From Ideonella alba (lineage in GTDB: Bacteria > Pseudomonadota > Gammaproteobacteria > Burkholderiales > Burkholderiaceae_C): 64,000 nt of DNA. The translations under genes and the position numbers were made by a program. Where the stretch lies: positions 496,001 to 560,000 of the forward strand of contig NZ_JAGQDF010000001.1 of NCBI RefSeq assembly GCF_018069875.1, in the 5' to 3' direction. The stretch's first letter is position 1, and each line of letters opens with the position of its first letter. The notes beneath the pieces are model-generated. The model was not told the origin of the DNA, did no database searches, and saw only the letters and a program-made list of their open reading frames with translations. Of this stretch, positions 39,612 to 47,334 are shown piece by piece.

Positions 39612-40786
39612 TGTCTTTGGGCTGGGGACTTTTCGGGGACTTTTCCCCCACGCCCCTCGCGTTGTCGCTCCTCATGCTCGCGCCGCAGCGTGGCCAGGCT
39701 CTTGTTCCAGCGTCCGCTGTCCTCGCGGATCTTCTCCAGCGCGGCATGCAGCTCCACGATCTGCGCCACGCTGTAGTGCTGGGTCATCGAGCGCGTGCTG
39801 TGCCACAGCAGATCGGCCACCGTGCTTTCCGGCACGCCGCACTCCCGCAGCCGCATGCCCACGGTGTGCCGCAGGTCATGCACATGCAGGTCTCCCAGGC
39901 CCGCCTCCCTGCGGGCCCGCTGCCAGGCGGTGTTGCTCATCATCTGCACCGGTCGGTAGGGCATCTGCGCCGGCAGCGCCAGGTTCTTCACCCGCTCGCG
40001 CCGGTACACGAAGACGTAGTCCTCGTGCATGCCCCGCACCGACTCGATCACCTGCTGCGCCACGCTGTTGCACACCACCACCCGCGGTCGACGCCGGCCT
40101 TTCACATGCTCGCGGGGGACCTCGAACAAGGAAATGCCCAGCTCCGGCACCTGGATCTCCCAGGCCCAGCGCAGGTTGCAGACCACGTCGTCACGCACAC
40201 CGGTGTTCAGCACGAACAAGGCCATGCGCGCCAGGTGCGCTGGCAGGCGGGGCATCAGCTCGCGCTGCTCGCTCCAGGTGATCGGTCGGGGCTCGCGCTG
40301 ATGGCCTACCAGCGGCAGCATCGTGATGGCCGGCGCATGCGTCAGCCAGGTGTTGCCGTTCTCGTCGCGCCAGTGGCGCGCCGCCAGGTTAAGGATGCGA
40401 CGCACCACGCCCAGGCTGAGGTTGACCGTCTTGTGCGAGCGGCCCTGGGCCAGCCGGCGCCTGATGAAAGGTGCCAGCGTGCCGTCGTGCACCTGGTGCA
40501 GGCCCAGGTGACCGATGTCGGGCATGACCGCGTCCAGCAAATGCGACTCCGTGACGATGGTGGGTTTGCTCTGGTAGGTCAGCAGGTAGTGGGTGGCCGC
40601 CTCGTCAAAGCGACGCACCGCCCGCTCACCGTCGACCAGCACGGCACGCAGCCGCTCGGTCTGCCGGATCAACCAGTCCTGCGCTTGCGAATGCGTGCTG
40701 AAACGCTCGCGTAGTCGGTGTCCCCGGTACTGCTTGTCGACCTGCCAATAGCCGGCGGCGTCTTGGTAGAGTCCTCTTTGGCCCAT
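39602..40786 (-). CDS. Tyrosine recombinase / integrase of the genomic island
   Basis: A 394-residue site-specific recombinase. An Arm-type N-terminal region (GYWQVDKQYRGHRLRERF) and a core-binding domain precede the catalytic domain. Catalytic residues visible are Arg in LNTGVRDDVVCNL, His/Arg in HVHDLRHTVG, His in LLWHST and the nucleophile Tyr in TQHYS. ATG 40786 has an AGGAG site 7 bp upstream and is preferred to 40816. It is the last gene of a leftward module and ends next to tRNA-Arg, the classic arrangement for an element that inserts in a tRNA 3' end. Confidence 0.93.
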   Translation of the reverse strand: MGQRGLYQDAAGYWQVDKQYRGHRLRERFSTHSQAQDWLIRQTERLRAVLVDGERAVRRFDEAATHYLLTYQSKPTIVTESHLLDAVMPDIGHLGLHQVHDGTLAPFIRRRLAQGRSHKTVNLSLGVVRRILNLAARHWRDENGNTWLTHAPAITMLPLVGHQREPRPITWSEQRELMPRLPAHLARMALFVLNTGVRDDVVCNLRWAWEIQVPELGISLFEVPREHVKGRRRPRVVVCNSVAQQVIESVRGMHEDYVFVYRRERVKNLALPAQMPYRPVQMMSNTAWQRARREAGLGDLHVHDLRHTVGMRLRECGVPESTVADLLWHSTRSMTQHYSVAQIVELHAALEKIREDSGRWNKSLATLRREHEERQREGRGGKVPEKSPAQRQTG

Positions 40787-41070
40787 GGATGTGCTCCTTT
40801 CTCCAGGCTGGGCCACTCATTCCTGGGGCCATTCTGCCTCTGCGAGTCTGCGGGTGTCGACGGGCTGGCCGGGCCACAGCGCTCAGCGGATTCCTGCAGC
40901 AGGGCATCGAACAGGGCATCGAGCTGGTGCCTGTCGAAGATCAGGCAGGCGCCCTGGCGCATCGGTGTCAGCCGCGGGCGCCAGTGGGTGTCGAAGGTCT
41001 TGCGCTTGACGCCGGCGTACTCGATGGCGGCCAGGTAGCTCAGGCCGCGTGGCAGGGTGGGCCGGCTCAT
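40669..41070 (-). CDS. AlpA-like / excisionase-like small protein
   Basis: A 133-residue protein. The first half (PTLPRGLSYLAAIEYAGV then KRKTFDTHWRPRLTPMRQG) resembles short winged-HTH proteins such as AlpA or Xis, which control integrase directionality. The second half is polar and probably disordered. Its end overlaps the integrase start by 118 bp in another frame, which is unusually long, so the true stop region or the integrase start might differ. Its ATG overlaps the stop of the upstream gene (ATGA at 41067-41070). Assignment by context and weak similarity. Confidence 0.5.
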   Translation of the reverse strand: MSRPTLPRGLSYLAAIEYAGVKRKTFDTHWRPRLTPMRQGACLIFDRHQLDALFDALLQESAERCGPASPSTPADSQRQNGPRNEWPSLEKGAHPWAKEDSTKTPPAIGRSTSSTGDTDYASVSARIRKRRTG

Positions 41071-42209
41071 GGCTGCACGGGCACGTCACCGTGCAGGTCG
41101 CGCCAGCCCTTCATCACCGCCACCGCCTCCAGCGCCACGGGCATCTGCCGAGCCAACACGGCTTCGCGGGCCAGCCTGGCGCGCGGCGGCCAGGCGGCTG
41201 CGGCGGCGCGTTCGGCCCAGGCCAGCAGCTCGGCCTCACCGGCCAGGGCCAGGCGCCGCTGCCACTGTGCGCGTGCTTGGGCTTCGGCCTGTGCGTCCGG
41301 CGTATCGCCGGGCTGTGTTGCGGCCGGTGCCTGCTGCTGGCGGTGCTGCGCCTGCCTGCGCAAGGCCATGCGCAGCCCACCGCTGGGCTGGAAGGATCCG
41401 CCCTGCACGGCCGCCACCAAGCGACCGAGCCAGGCCACGGTGTCGCCGATCGGGGCCACCTGCCCCAGTGCAGCGCGTTCCATGCGGTCCGAGAACTCGT
41501 CTGCCACCCGCTGCTGGTCGTCGGCCGACAACTCGGCCACGCAGTGCTGCAGCGTCGCGCGGTAGGGCTCGGCGGCGGTGGTGAGCGCCAGCGTCTTGGC
41601 CTCACCGCTGGTGTCGACAAGCGCATCAAAACCCGCATCGTTCGCTGCGCCAGGAGAGTCGTCTCTCACCACCACCTCCACCTGGGGTGTGGTGGTCTTG
41701 AGAGATCTCTTGAAAGACATCTCTGTACAGTGGTCGGCGTCCAGGCCACCCGCCGGTGGGGGGCTGTGCTGCTGATCCACCAAGACACCCATCGTCAGTC
41801 GATCGGTGGCGCTGCCACCGGTGGGACGGCTGCTCTTCGCTGCGGCCAGCACCGCCTGCAGCCGTTCATGGTCGATAGCGAAGAAGTTGGTGCGATCGCA
41901 GTGCTGCTTGCGGTGTTGCTCCACCAGCAGCACGCCGCATTCGCGCAGCTGGCGGATCACCCGCTTGTGTGGGTCGATCGACAGCCCGATCGGCACGCGC
42001 TGCAGCAGGTCGCGCTGGTTCCAATAGACCCAGTAGCGGCCATCGATCAGGCAGTCGGCATGGCGCTGGGGGTCCTGCGCCTTTAGCCCGGCAAAGTAGT
42101 GCAGCTGCTGCAGAAATATGGCCGAGGCCGGGTCCAGGTAGCGCGCTACCGACGGCGACACAGCGATCAGCGGCTCGCCAGACAGCAGTGGGGTGTTGAG
42201 GCGTTCCAT
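41067..42209 (-). CDS. Replication-protein-like hypothetical protein of the island
   Basis: A 380-residue protein with no firm family. Residues about 20-110 (AIFLQQLHYFAGLK, YWVYWNQRDLLQRVP, HKRVIRQLRECGVLL) look like the winged-HTH region of phage O-type or plasmid replication initiators. The middle is polar, and the C terminus (LARQMPVALEAVAVMKGWRD) is helical and alanine-rich. It lies between an integrase-domain gene (2-bp gap) and the AlpA-like gene (4-bp overlap), a setting typical of replication or regulation genes of integrative elements. ATG 42209 excludes the antisense-like extension to 42434. Confidence 0.5.
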   Translation of the reverse strand: MERLNTPLLSGEPLIAVSPSVARYLDPASAIFLQQLHYFAGLKAQDPQRHADCLIDGRYWVYWNQRDLLQRVPIGLSIDPHKRVIRQLRECGVLLVEQHRKQHCDRTNFFAIDHERLQAVLAAAKSSRPTGGSATDRLTMGVLVDQQHSPPPAGGLDADHCTEMSFKRSLKTTTPQVEVVVRDDSPGAANDAGFDALVDTSGEAKTLALTTAAEPYRATLQHCVAELSADDQQRVADEFSDRMERAALGQVAPIGDTVAWLGRLVAAVQGGSFQPSGGLRMALRRQAQHRQQQAPAATQPGDTPDAQAEAQARAQWQRRLALAGEAELLAWAERAAAAAWPPRARLAREAVLARQMPVALEAVAVMKGWRDLHGDVPVQP

Positions 42210-42211
42210 GC

Positions 42212-43078
42212 TCAGCGCCCCAGGTAGATGGCCACGATCTGCTCGCGCGCATGGCCCAGCTCGAGCGAGATCTCCAGCCGCGCCCGCGCGTCGACCGATC
42301 GCTGCTCGCCACTGAGCTCGCGCCGTGTGGGCCCGCCAGCAGCCGGTGCCTTCCAGCCGGTCTTCGCCTCGTAGCGTTCCTGCGCGTACCGGTGCCGCAG
42401 CCCATGCACGCCGTTGATGCCGGCCCTTTGGCACTGCGCGCGGAAGCTGGCCAGGTGCTCGCGGTAGGTCAGGCCTTCAGGGATCAGACTGCCCTTTCCG
42501 GCCAGGTCCTTGGCCTGCTCCAGCACCTGCCGCTGCGCCTCGTTGACGATCGGCACCTCGCGTGGCCGACCGCCCTTGGTCCAGGAGCCCTGCAGCCTCA
42601 AGACGTTGCCGCCATCGGCCAGGTCCGGCCGGATCTTCAAGGACTCTTCACGCCGCAGCCCAAAGGCCGCCTGCAGCGCCAGCGACGCCAGCAAATGGGC
42701 CGAGCTCACGCGCTCCAGCTGCGCCTCGGTCAGCGACTTGGCCTTGTCCTCGTTGGTCACATAGCTGCGTCGCTCCACGCCCAGGGTGGCGTTGTCGCGT
42801 GCCACCACATTGGCCTTGCCGATCTTCTCCGCCCACCATCGCACCGCGGCCAGGCGGTTCTTGATGGTCGCGGCAGAGATGCCGGACTCGGTCCAATGGC
42901 TCACCAGCGCGGCCACATGCTTTTCGCGCAGGTTGTCGGCGTGCAGGTCGCGGTAGCCCAGCGCATCCAGTTGGTGGGCGATCAGGCTCAGCATGCGCTC
43001 GCGGTTCGCCTGCGTGGCATGGCTGCCATCGCGGTTGCGTGCCGACAGCTGGCGCAGCTGAAAGTTCAGGTTCTTCAT
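42212..43078 (-). CDS. Second tyrosine-recombinase protein (Phage_int_SAM_2/Integrase_1 type)
   Basis: A 288-residue recombinase-like protein. The N-terminal SAM-like domain starts MKNLNFQLRQLSARNRDGS and includes HVAALVSHWTESGISAATIK; the catalytic domain follows. The catalytic set appears complete: Arg in AAFGLRREESLK, His-x-x-Arg in VHGLRHRYAQ, GH in LELGHAREQ and Tyr in VAIYLG. Such proteins accompany island integrases in many proteobacteria, and their target is usually unknown. A GAGAGGA site 9-10 bp before ATG 43078 supports the start. It is first of the leftward four-gene module. Confidence 0.85.
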   Translation of the reverse strand: MKNLNFQLRQLSARNRDGSHATQANRERMLSLIAHQLDALGYRDLHADNLREKHVAALVSHWTESGISAATIKNRLAAVRWWAEKIGKANVVARDNATLGVERRSYVTNEDKAKSLTEAQLERVSSAHLLASLALQAAFGLRREESLKIRPDLADGGNVLRLQGSWTKGGRPREVPIVNEAQRQVLEQAKDLAGKGSLIPEGLTYREHLASFRAQCQRAGINGVHGLRHRYAQERYEAKTGWKAPAAGGPTRRELSGEQRSVDARARLEISLELGHAREQIVAIYLGR

Positions 43079-43621
43079 CGCTTGCGTCCTCTCTGAACAG
43101 TCGAATTCCGGGGGGCGGTGTGTCTGTTGGGGTCAGTGTTTCTGGTCGTCCTGGCAGGCGTGCCTGACCCGGACCTCTGCCGCAGCAGAGCAAGGACCTC
43201 CGGACACCACTCCGGTGGGGTACTGTTGAGACGTGGTGGTCGCCGCCGCAGTACGCACGGCATTGGCGGGCATGCGCCTTGGTGTGCAGCCCTGGTGGGG
43301 CCGACCCTTGAGACGCGCATGCCAACCCCTGGAACGCGGGGTCAGCGGCCGTGCGGGCGCACGGCAAGACAGGCCTTGCGCCTGTCAGTTCAGAGATCAG
43401 CGAGCGAGCAGCTCTTCGTGGTGGACCAGTCTGCGCGGCATTGCGCCACCGGTCCAACTTGTCACGCAGTGGCGTCACGCAGCAGCCCAGACTGCCGCAG
43501 GGCGCGGAGAGGTCCAGCTGGCGCGGGGGTGGCGGCGGCGTCACTGGCAACGCCAGTGACGCCCCGCGAGCTGCGGCAGCCACCCGCGGTGGGCGCTGCC
43601 GTGTTCAGAAGGCCGCTTGCA
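43079..43621. other. Gene-free, stem-loop-dense region of the island
   Basis: No convincing gene occupies these 543 bp, yet inverted repeats follow one another: CTCTGC-N4-GCAGAG and CCAC-N4-GTGG near 43180-43220; GGCATGCGC (43269-43277) with GCGCATGCC (43315-43323); ACCCC/GGGGT (43325-43342); GCCGTGC-N4-GCACGGC (43348-43365); GACAGGC-N5-GCCTGTC (43368-43386); TGGACC/GGTCCA (about 43422-43456); GGCGTCACTGGC-N3-GCCAGTGACGCC (43537-43563); and CGGCAGC/GCTGCCG enclosing CACC-N3-GGTG (43574-43601). A GTCACGCAG direct repeat lies near 43460-43480. Candidates are a structured RNA, an origin of replication or transfer, or integrase arm sites. Confidence 0.5.
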
Positions 43622-43729
43622 TCAGCGGCGACTGCGCCAGTCTGACCAGACCACCCACAGGGGTCCGGCCATCAGCGCCAGGAATGAGACATAGGCTGCG
43701 GCAATCAACCGCCAGGTGCTGTCATCCAT
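43622..43729 (-). CDS. Tiny predicted membrane protein (35 aa)
   Basis: A 35-codon frame starting MDDSTWRLIAAAYVSF, continuing LALMAGPLWVVW and ending with a basic SDWRSRR tail. It reads as a single membrane helix with a positive C-terminal anchor. Its ATG overlaps the end of the 66-residue gene upstream by 8 bp (ATGGATGA), the spacing of translationally coupled genes. Function unknown; small island-borne membrane peptides include toxins, holin-like proteins and regulators. Confidence 0.45.
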   Translation of the reverse strand: MDDSTWRLIAAAYVSFLALMAGPLWVVWSDWRSRR

Positions 43730-43922
43730 GCTGCAGCTCCTTGCGAAGTTGCGCAGCCACGTTGCTGGCCACCAGCCACAGCGGCAGGTACCAGATCATC
43801 AGCCAGCCGTCCTGGCGTTGCCAGGACAGGGCCACAAAGGCGAGCGCGTACAACAGCGCAACGCGATGGACCACACCAGCAAGAAAGTCGCGCTGGCGCA
43901 GATTGAGATGGATTGACATCAT
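43722..43922 (-). CDS. Small predicted membrane protein (66 aa)
   Basis: A 66-residue protein starting MMSIHLNLRQRDFLAG. It has two hydrophobic helices (VALLYALAFVALSW and WLMIWYLPLWLVASNVAA) joined by a short polar loop (QRQDG), with a charged tail (LRKELQHG). An AGGAG site 8 bp before ATG 43922 supports translation. It is followed by the overlapping 35-residue gene. I know no homologue. The pair lies between the integrase module and hsdM. Confidence 0.55.
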   Translation of the reverse strand: MMSIHLNLRQRDFLAGVVHRVALLYALAFVALSWQRQDGWLMIWYLPLWLVASNVAAQLRKELQHG

Positions 43923-44471
43923 CTGCTGATCTCCTAGGGAATGGAGGAGACGCAGCAGAACCCGCAGAGCAGGGGATGCTGGCATCCCCTGGGGGTGTGG
44001 AAGAGAAGAAAACCCCAGAACCAACGCCCATCTCGGGCCGTCGGTCCCACCGCTCTTTCGGGGGCCTATCGGTGTTTCGCTGTTCGCCAAGGGCGAAGCT
44101 GATTGCGCGCTCAGATGATAGAAAACTCGGCGCAGCAACGCAAGCGATCGGGCAGCGAAGTTCACCGCCAACATGCCGGGTGTTGCCCACCGCGCCGGCC
44201 GGCCGGTACGTCGCAGGCGCCGACCGGCCGGCGCCGTGGACAACGGCAGTGGCCCGACTGTTCTGAACTCATGCCCACGCCCGCCAGAGAGGCAGAGGCC
44301 CTCGCAGCCCTTCTCGTGCCCTTTCGCGGCCCTGTGCTTCGCGGCGCGGGTGCAACTGTCCAATCGCGGGTGGACACTTCGACAAGGCCACCGCCGCGCG
44401 GGCGGCACCGCCGCCCATTGCTAGACTGAGCCGCCTGCATACCGACGCCGGCCGACCAAGAACAAGCCCGA
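43923..44471. other. Intergenic region before hsdM, with inverted repeats
   Basis: No convincing coding frame. GCGCCGGCCGG (44192-44202) and its complement CCGGCCGGCGC (44224-44234) form an 11-bp repeat. GGGCGGC-ACC-GCCGCCC (44400-44416) forms a tight hairpin 55 bp before the hsdM start and could control hsdM expression. CTAGACTG just downstream of that hairpin contains a TAGACT -10-like hexamer without a good -35. Confidence 0.4.
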
Positions 44472-46025
44472 ATGATCGACGACCTGAAGAAGACCCTCTG
44501 GGCCACCGCCGACAAGCTGCGCGCCAACATGGACGCGGCCGAGTACAAGCACCTGGTGCTGGGCCTGATCTTCCTGAAGTACATCTCCGACACCTTCCAG
44601 GCCCGTCGCGCCGAGCTGACGCTGCGCTTTGCCGACCCGGCCGACGAGTACCACCTGGACGGTGCCGCGCCCGAAGACATCGCCGCCGAACTGGAAGACC
44701 GCGACTACTACCGCGAGGCCAACGTCTTCTGGGTGCCTGAGGCAGCGCGCTGGGAGGCCATCCGCGCCGCAGCCAAGCAGACCGACATCGGCAAGCGCAT
44801 TGACGACGCGTTGAGCCTGATCGAGGCCGAGAACCCCAAGCTCAAGGGCATCCTCGACAAGCGCTTCGCCCGCGCGCAATTGCCCGACGGCAAGCTGGGC
44901 GAGCTGGTGGACCTGATCTCCACCATCGGCTTCGGCGAGAGCGCGGCCACCGCGCGCGATGTGCTGGGCCAGGTCTACGAATACTTCCTGGGCATGTTCG
45001 CCAGCGCGGAGGGCAAGCGCGGCGGCCAGTTCTACACACCGCGCAGCATCGTCAAGACGCTGGTGGCCGTGCTGGCCCCGCACCACGGCAAGGTGTACGA
45101 CCCCTGCTGCGGCAGCGGCGGCATGTTCGTGCAGAGCGAGGAGTTCATCCTCAGCCATGGTGGCCGGCTGGGCGACGTGGCCATCTTCGGCCAGGAGGCC
45201 AACCCCACCACCTGGCGCCTGGCCGCGATGAACCTGGCCATCCGCGGCATCGACTTCAACCTCGGCCGCGAGCCGGCCGACACCTTTACCAAGAACCAGT
45301 TCCCCGACCTGCGCGCCGACTTCATCCTGGCCAACCCGCCGTTCAACATCAGCGACTGGTGGCATGCCAGCCTGTCGGGCGATGCGCGCTGGGAGTACGG
45401 CGACCCGCCGCAGGGCAACGCCAACTACGCCTGGCTGCAGCACATGCTGTGGCACCTGAAGCCCGGCGGCCGCGCCGGCATCGTGCTGGCCAACGGCAGC
45501 ATGAGCAGCAGCCAGAACAACGAAGGCCAGATCCGCGCGTCGATGGTCGACGCCGATGTGGTGGAGGTGATGATCGCGCTGCCGGGGCAGCTGTTCTTCA
45601 ACACGCAGATCCCGGCCTGCCTGTGGTTCCTGGTGAAGGACAAGCGGCAGCGCCGCGGCGAGGTGCTGTTCATCGATGCCCGCAAGCTGGCGACGATGAT
45701 CAGCCGGGTGCAGTGCGAGTTGAAGGACGAGGTGATTGAGCGCATCGCCGGCACCGTGGCGGCGTGGCGCGGTGATGTGGGCGCAGATGAGTACGCTGAC
45801 ACGCCGGGCTACTGCCGCAGCGTCACGTTGGCCGAGATTGCCGAGCATGGGCATGTGCTGACGCCGGGGCGCTACGTGGGCGCTGAAGCCGTCGAGGACG
45901 ACAGCGAGGGCTTCGAGGCCAAGATGCAGGCGCTGACCGAGAAGCTTGGAGAGCAGATGGCGAAGGGGGCGGAGCTTGATCAGCTAATCCGGCAGAAGCT
46001 CGGAGGTCTGGGATATGAGTTCTGA
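44472..46025 (+). CDS. hsdM: Type I restriction-modification methyltransferase subunit HsdM
   Basis: A 517-residue N6-adenine methyltransferase that protects host DNA and forms the core of the type I complex. An N-terminal HsdM_N domain (TLWATADKLRANMDAAEYKH, then VLGLIFLKYISDTF) precedes the N6_Mtase domain. AdoMet motif I lies in YDPCCGSGGMFVQSEEF, preceded by GQFYTPRSIVKTLV. The catalytic motif IV is NPPF at 288-291. It is first gene of the hsd locus, and its end overlaps hsdS by 11 bp. Methylation target cannot be inferred. Confidence 0.97.
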   Translation: MIDDLKKTLWATADKLRANMDAAEYKHLVLGLIFLKYISDTFQARRAELTLRFADPADEYHLDGAAPEDIAAELEDRDYYREANVFWVPEAARWEAIRAAAKQTDIGKRIDDALSLIEAENPKLKGILDKRFARAQLPDGKLGELVDLISTIGFGESAATARDVLGQVYEYFLGMFASAEGKRGGQFYTPRSIVKTLVAVLAPHHGKVYDPCCGSGGMFVQSEEFILSHGGRLGDVAIFGQEANPTTWRLAAMNLAIRGIDFNLGREPADTFTKNQFPDLRADFILANPPFNISDWWHASLSGDARWEYGDPPQGNANYAWLQHMLWHLKPGGRAGIVLANGSMSSSQNNEGQIRASMVDADVVEVMIALPGQLFFNTQIPACLWFLVKDKRQRRGEVLFIDARKLATMISRVQCELKDEVIERIAGTVAAWRGDVGADEYADTPGYCRSVTLAEIAEHGHVLTPGRYVGAEAVEDDSEGFEAKMQALTEKLGEQMAKGAELDQLIRQKLGGLGYEF

Positions 46026-47334
46026 TGAACTTGTCGGGCGGTTTTCGATTGGCGACTTGATTAAGGCAGGAGTCATTTCGGCGCACAAGGATGGCAACTT
46101 TGGATCGCTCTACCCAAGGATCGAAGACTTTTCGGACGAAGGTATTCCCCTGCTGACGGCAAAGGTTGTCAATGGTGGCCGAATTGACTTCGGTGCGGCG
46201 CAAAAGCTTAAGAGGGAAAAGGCCGCTCGCTTGCCCTACGGATTCATTCAAGCCGGTGATGTTTTGCTCTCTCACAACGCTACTGTTGGCAGAGTTGCAG
46301 TCGTGCCTGAGTTCAATGGTCAAGCACTGATTGGTACGTCGCTGACGTATTTCAGGCTAGACCCATCACGACTGCTCCCCCGCTACCTGGCGGGCTTCTT
46401 TGAGAGCCGCGATTTCCAGAATCAGTTAGCAGGCGTGATGGGGCTTTCGACAAGGAATCAAGTTCCAATCACGGCGCAGCGTCTTCTGGAAGTCGAGGTT
46501 CCTCCGCTGAGGGTTCAACAGCTCATTTCGGAGTTCGTTGGCGCACTCGACGACCGAATCGCCCTCCTGCGCGACACCAACGCCACCCTCGAAGCCATCG
46601 CGCAGGCGCTGTTCAAGTCGTGGTTCGTCGACTTCGATCCCGTTCGCGCCAAGAGCCAAGGCCTCGCCCCGGCCGGCATGGACGAAGCCACGGCGGCCCT
46701 GTTTCCGGACGGGTTCGACGAGACACGCCGTGGTCCCGCTCCGCGGGGCTGGAGGGAGGCATCGATCTACGAAGTCGCGCAGGTCGTTTATGGCGCGCCG
46801 TTCGCATCGAGCCGCTTCAACAGCGACGGCATCGGCCGTCCGCTCGTTCGCATTCGCGATCTGCGTGATGAGGCACCGGGCGTGCACACGGACGAATTGC
46901 ATCCGAAGGGCTACCTCCTCACACCCGGCGATATCGTGGTTGGCATGGACGGTGAGTTCCGGGCCTACCTCTGGGGTGGCGAGCAGGCTTGGCTGAATCA
47001 GCGGGTCTGCGTCTTTCGGCCGAAGGGGGGCGTCCCGGCCGCATTCGTTCGCGCGACCATCGAGCCGCAACTTGCGTACATCGAGGCCACCGAAACCGCG
47101 ACCACGGTAATTCACCTCGGCAAGGGGGACATTGACCGCTTCGTCGCACTGGTGCCGCCTGGCGACGTGCTCGTCGCTTTCGGAGCGGTCGCCGATCCGC
47201 TCTATGCGCGAATCGTTGCCAACAAGCAGGCGTGCCGGTCGCTCGCTGCCATTCGAGACACGCTGCTTCCCCGCCTGATCTCCGGCCAGCTCCGCCTGCC
47301 CGAAGCCGAGGCCATTGCGAAGGCTGCCCTTTGA
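46015..47334 (+). CDS. hsdS: Type I restriction-modification specificity subunit HsdS
   Basis: A 439-residue DNA-recognition subunit with the two-half architecture. Target recognition domain 1 spans about residues 1-165, the first conserved helix ends in ALFKSWFVDFDPVRAK near 210, domain 2 spans about 245-395, and the second helix runs ACRSLAAIRDTLLPRLISGQLRL. The DNA of domain 1 (46015-46560) is visibly less GC-rich than hsdM or the central helix, as expected for domains exchanged between alleles. The stop overlaps the next start by one base (TGATG). Confidence 0.95.
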   Translation: MSSDELVGRFSIGDLIKAGVISAHKDGNFGSLYPRIEDFSDEGIPLLTAKVVNGGRIDFGAAQKLKREKAARLPYGFIQAGDVLLSHNATVGRVAVVPEFNGQALIGTSLTYFRLDPSRLLPRYLAGFFESRDFQNQLAGVMGLSTRNQVPITAQRLLEVEVPPLRVQQLISEFVGALDDRIALLRDTNATLEAIAQALFKSWFVDFDPVRAKSQGLAPAGMDEATAALFPDGFDETRRGPAPRGWREASIYEVAQVVYGAPFASSRFNSDGIGRPLVRIRDLRDEAPGVHTDELHPKGYLLTPGDIVVGMDGEFRAYLWGGEQAWLNQRVCVFRPKGGVPAAFVRATIEPQLAYIEATETATTVIHLGKGDIDRFVALVPPGDVLVAFGAVADPLYARIVANKQACRSLAAIRDTLLPRLISGQLRLPEAEAIAKAAL

